64,000 bases of DNA from Oleispira sp036960605 (lineage in GTDB: Bacteria; Pseudomonadota; Gammaproteobacteria; Pseudomonadales; Oceanobacteraceae): assembly GCA_036960605.1 (NCBI GenBank), contig JBALXI010000017.1, positions 21,927 through 85,926 on the forward strand, in the 5' to 3' direction. The position numbers and the translations under genes are program-made. The notes beneath the pieces were generated by a model, which saw nothing but the letters and a program-made list of their open reading frames with translations, made no database searches and had not been told where the DNA came from. Positions 63,675-64,000 of the stretch are shown piece by piece (positions within the stretch are counted from its first letter, which is position 1; each line of letters starts with the position of its first letter).

Positions 63675-64000
63675 TCATCTTTCGTTTAAGGGCGCATTTA
63701 AGGGTGCACTTAAAGGTGCACTGAATACTAGCCCTGCTTCATTATTTTCAACGTGCTTTTGAGGCTTCCATTCTATGTGCCACTTCCATTGAAAGTACAG
63801 CCAAGAAGAAACAACCAAACTCCCACCGACAAAAGCCGTAGCGTAAATAGCCTCAATAAAAAAGTTCAGCCAACTAATATCAGGAGCATAAAAATGCTTT
63901 ACCAATAACAAACCAACACTGCCGGTATAACCCGCGCTATCGGCCAAATAAATCAAAAATCCAGCATTCGCACTCACCCCCACATAAGGGCCGGCTACAG
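63675..64000 (-). CDS. Membrane transporter fragment, DUF5690/MFS-like (partial, N-terminus outside window)
   Basis: The frame is open from the right edge to a TGA at 63675. About 108 residues of the C-terminus are seen, starting VAGPYVGVSANAGFLIYLAD. There are two or three membrane segments ('AGYTGSVGLLLVKHF', 'FFIEAIYATAFVGGSLVVSSWLYF') and a hydrophilic tail with a short SAPL/NAPL repeat. The segment 'IYLADSAGYTGSVGLLL' resembles the last helices of DUF5690 proteins, MFS-like transporters found beside 2-aminoethylphosphonate genes. A role in uptake is inferred from context. Confidence 0.75.
   Translation of the reverse strand, partial: VAGPYVGVSANAGFLIYLADSAGYTGSVGLLLVKHFYAPDISWLNFFIEAIYATAFVGGSLVVSSWLYFQWKWHIEWKPQKHVENNEAGLVFSAPLSAPLNAPLNER

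Noticed and set aside
1..64000. Search for a prophage or transposon
   Set aside because: The lambda P-like and DnaT-like genes are the only phage-reminiscent items. No integrase, transposase, terminal repeats or capsid genes were seen, and the flanking core order is intact.

Overview
The window reads as a chromosome segment of a free-living, probably marine gammaproteobacterium of the Oceanospirillales/Pseudomonadales type. Three things suggest this: moderate-to-low GC, type IV pilus and CpxAR genes, and gene order. Several blocks follow the order known from Pseudomonas aeruginosa: rpsF-rpsR-DUF2232-rplI-dnaB...alr; hemE, gltDB, a SPOR protein, aroB-aroK, pilQPONM, ponA, malic enzyme; and dsbB-algQ...algP. 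One block (nudE, yrfG, hslR, hslO, pckA) follows the order known from Escherichia coli. The genus cannot be fixed from the sequence alone. Nearly everything looks like stable core chromosome. I see no insertion sequence, CRISPR array, integrase or rRNA.

Layout. 1-926: a lipoprotein gene cut by the left edge. 1041-4768: ribosomal protein/replicative helicase cluster with promoter, leader hairpin and terminator. 4987-7508: three tandem exported proteins of unknown function sharing a motif right after the signal peptide. 7563-9465: a replication-restart/helicase-loading pair, a protein with three DnaT-like repeats and a lambda P-like loader. These last two units separate dnaB from alr, which are adjacent in P. 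aeruginosa and E. coli. 9584-13522: alr, mqo, hemE. 13630-15492: large Ig-like lipoprotein. 15655-29809: a long minus-strand run (gltB-gltD; pilM-N-O-P-Q-aroK-aroB-SPOR protein). 29975-33946: PBP1a and malic enzyme, convergent. 34114-39204: cytochrome c plus FAD oxidoreductase, CpxR-CpxA, AI-2E transporter. 39359-45121: GGDEF/EAL protein, tRNA-Leu(UAG), lrgA-lrgB, hybrid kinase. 45186-49678: nudE to pckA. 49784-54699: receiver protein, tex, gshA. 54781-60093: FliL-like protein, dsbB, rsd/algQ, WD40 lipoprotein, DUF4124 protein, ParA-like ATPase, AlgP-like histone H1-like protein. 60214-64000: a 2-aminoethylphosphonate operon (transporter fragment, GntR regulator, phnW, PhnZ-like HD protein, phnX).

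How the genes fit together. PhnW and PhnX convert 2-aminoethylphosphonate to phosphonoacetaldehyde and then to acetaldehyde plus phosphate. The GntR regulator probably acts at a perfect 12-bp palindrome in front of phnW. Pil, Aro and Glt genes form the conserved envelope/central-metabolism run. CpxAR, DsbB, Hsp15/Hsp33 and LrgAB are envelope and redox stress functions. Malate:quinone oxidoreductase, malic enzyme and PEP carboxykinase make up the C4/C3 node. The most interesting parts are the DnaT-repeat/P-like loader pair, the three-gene exported cassette, the PhnZ-like HD protein inside a PhnWX operon, and a sequence motif shared by three terminators.
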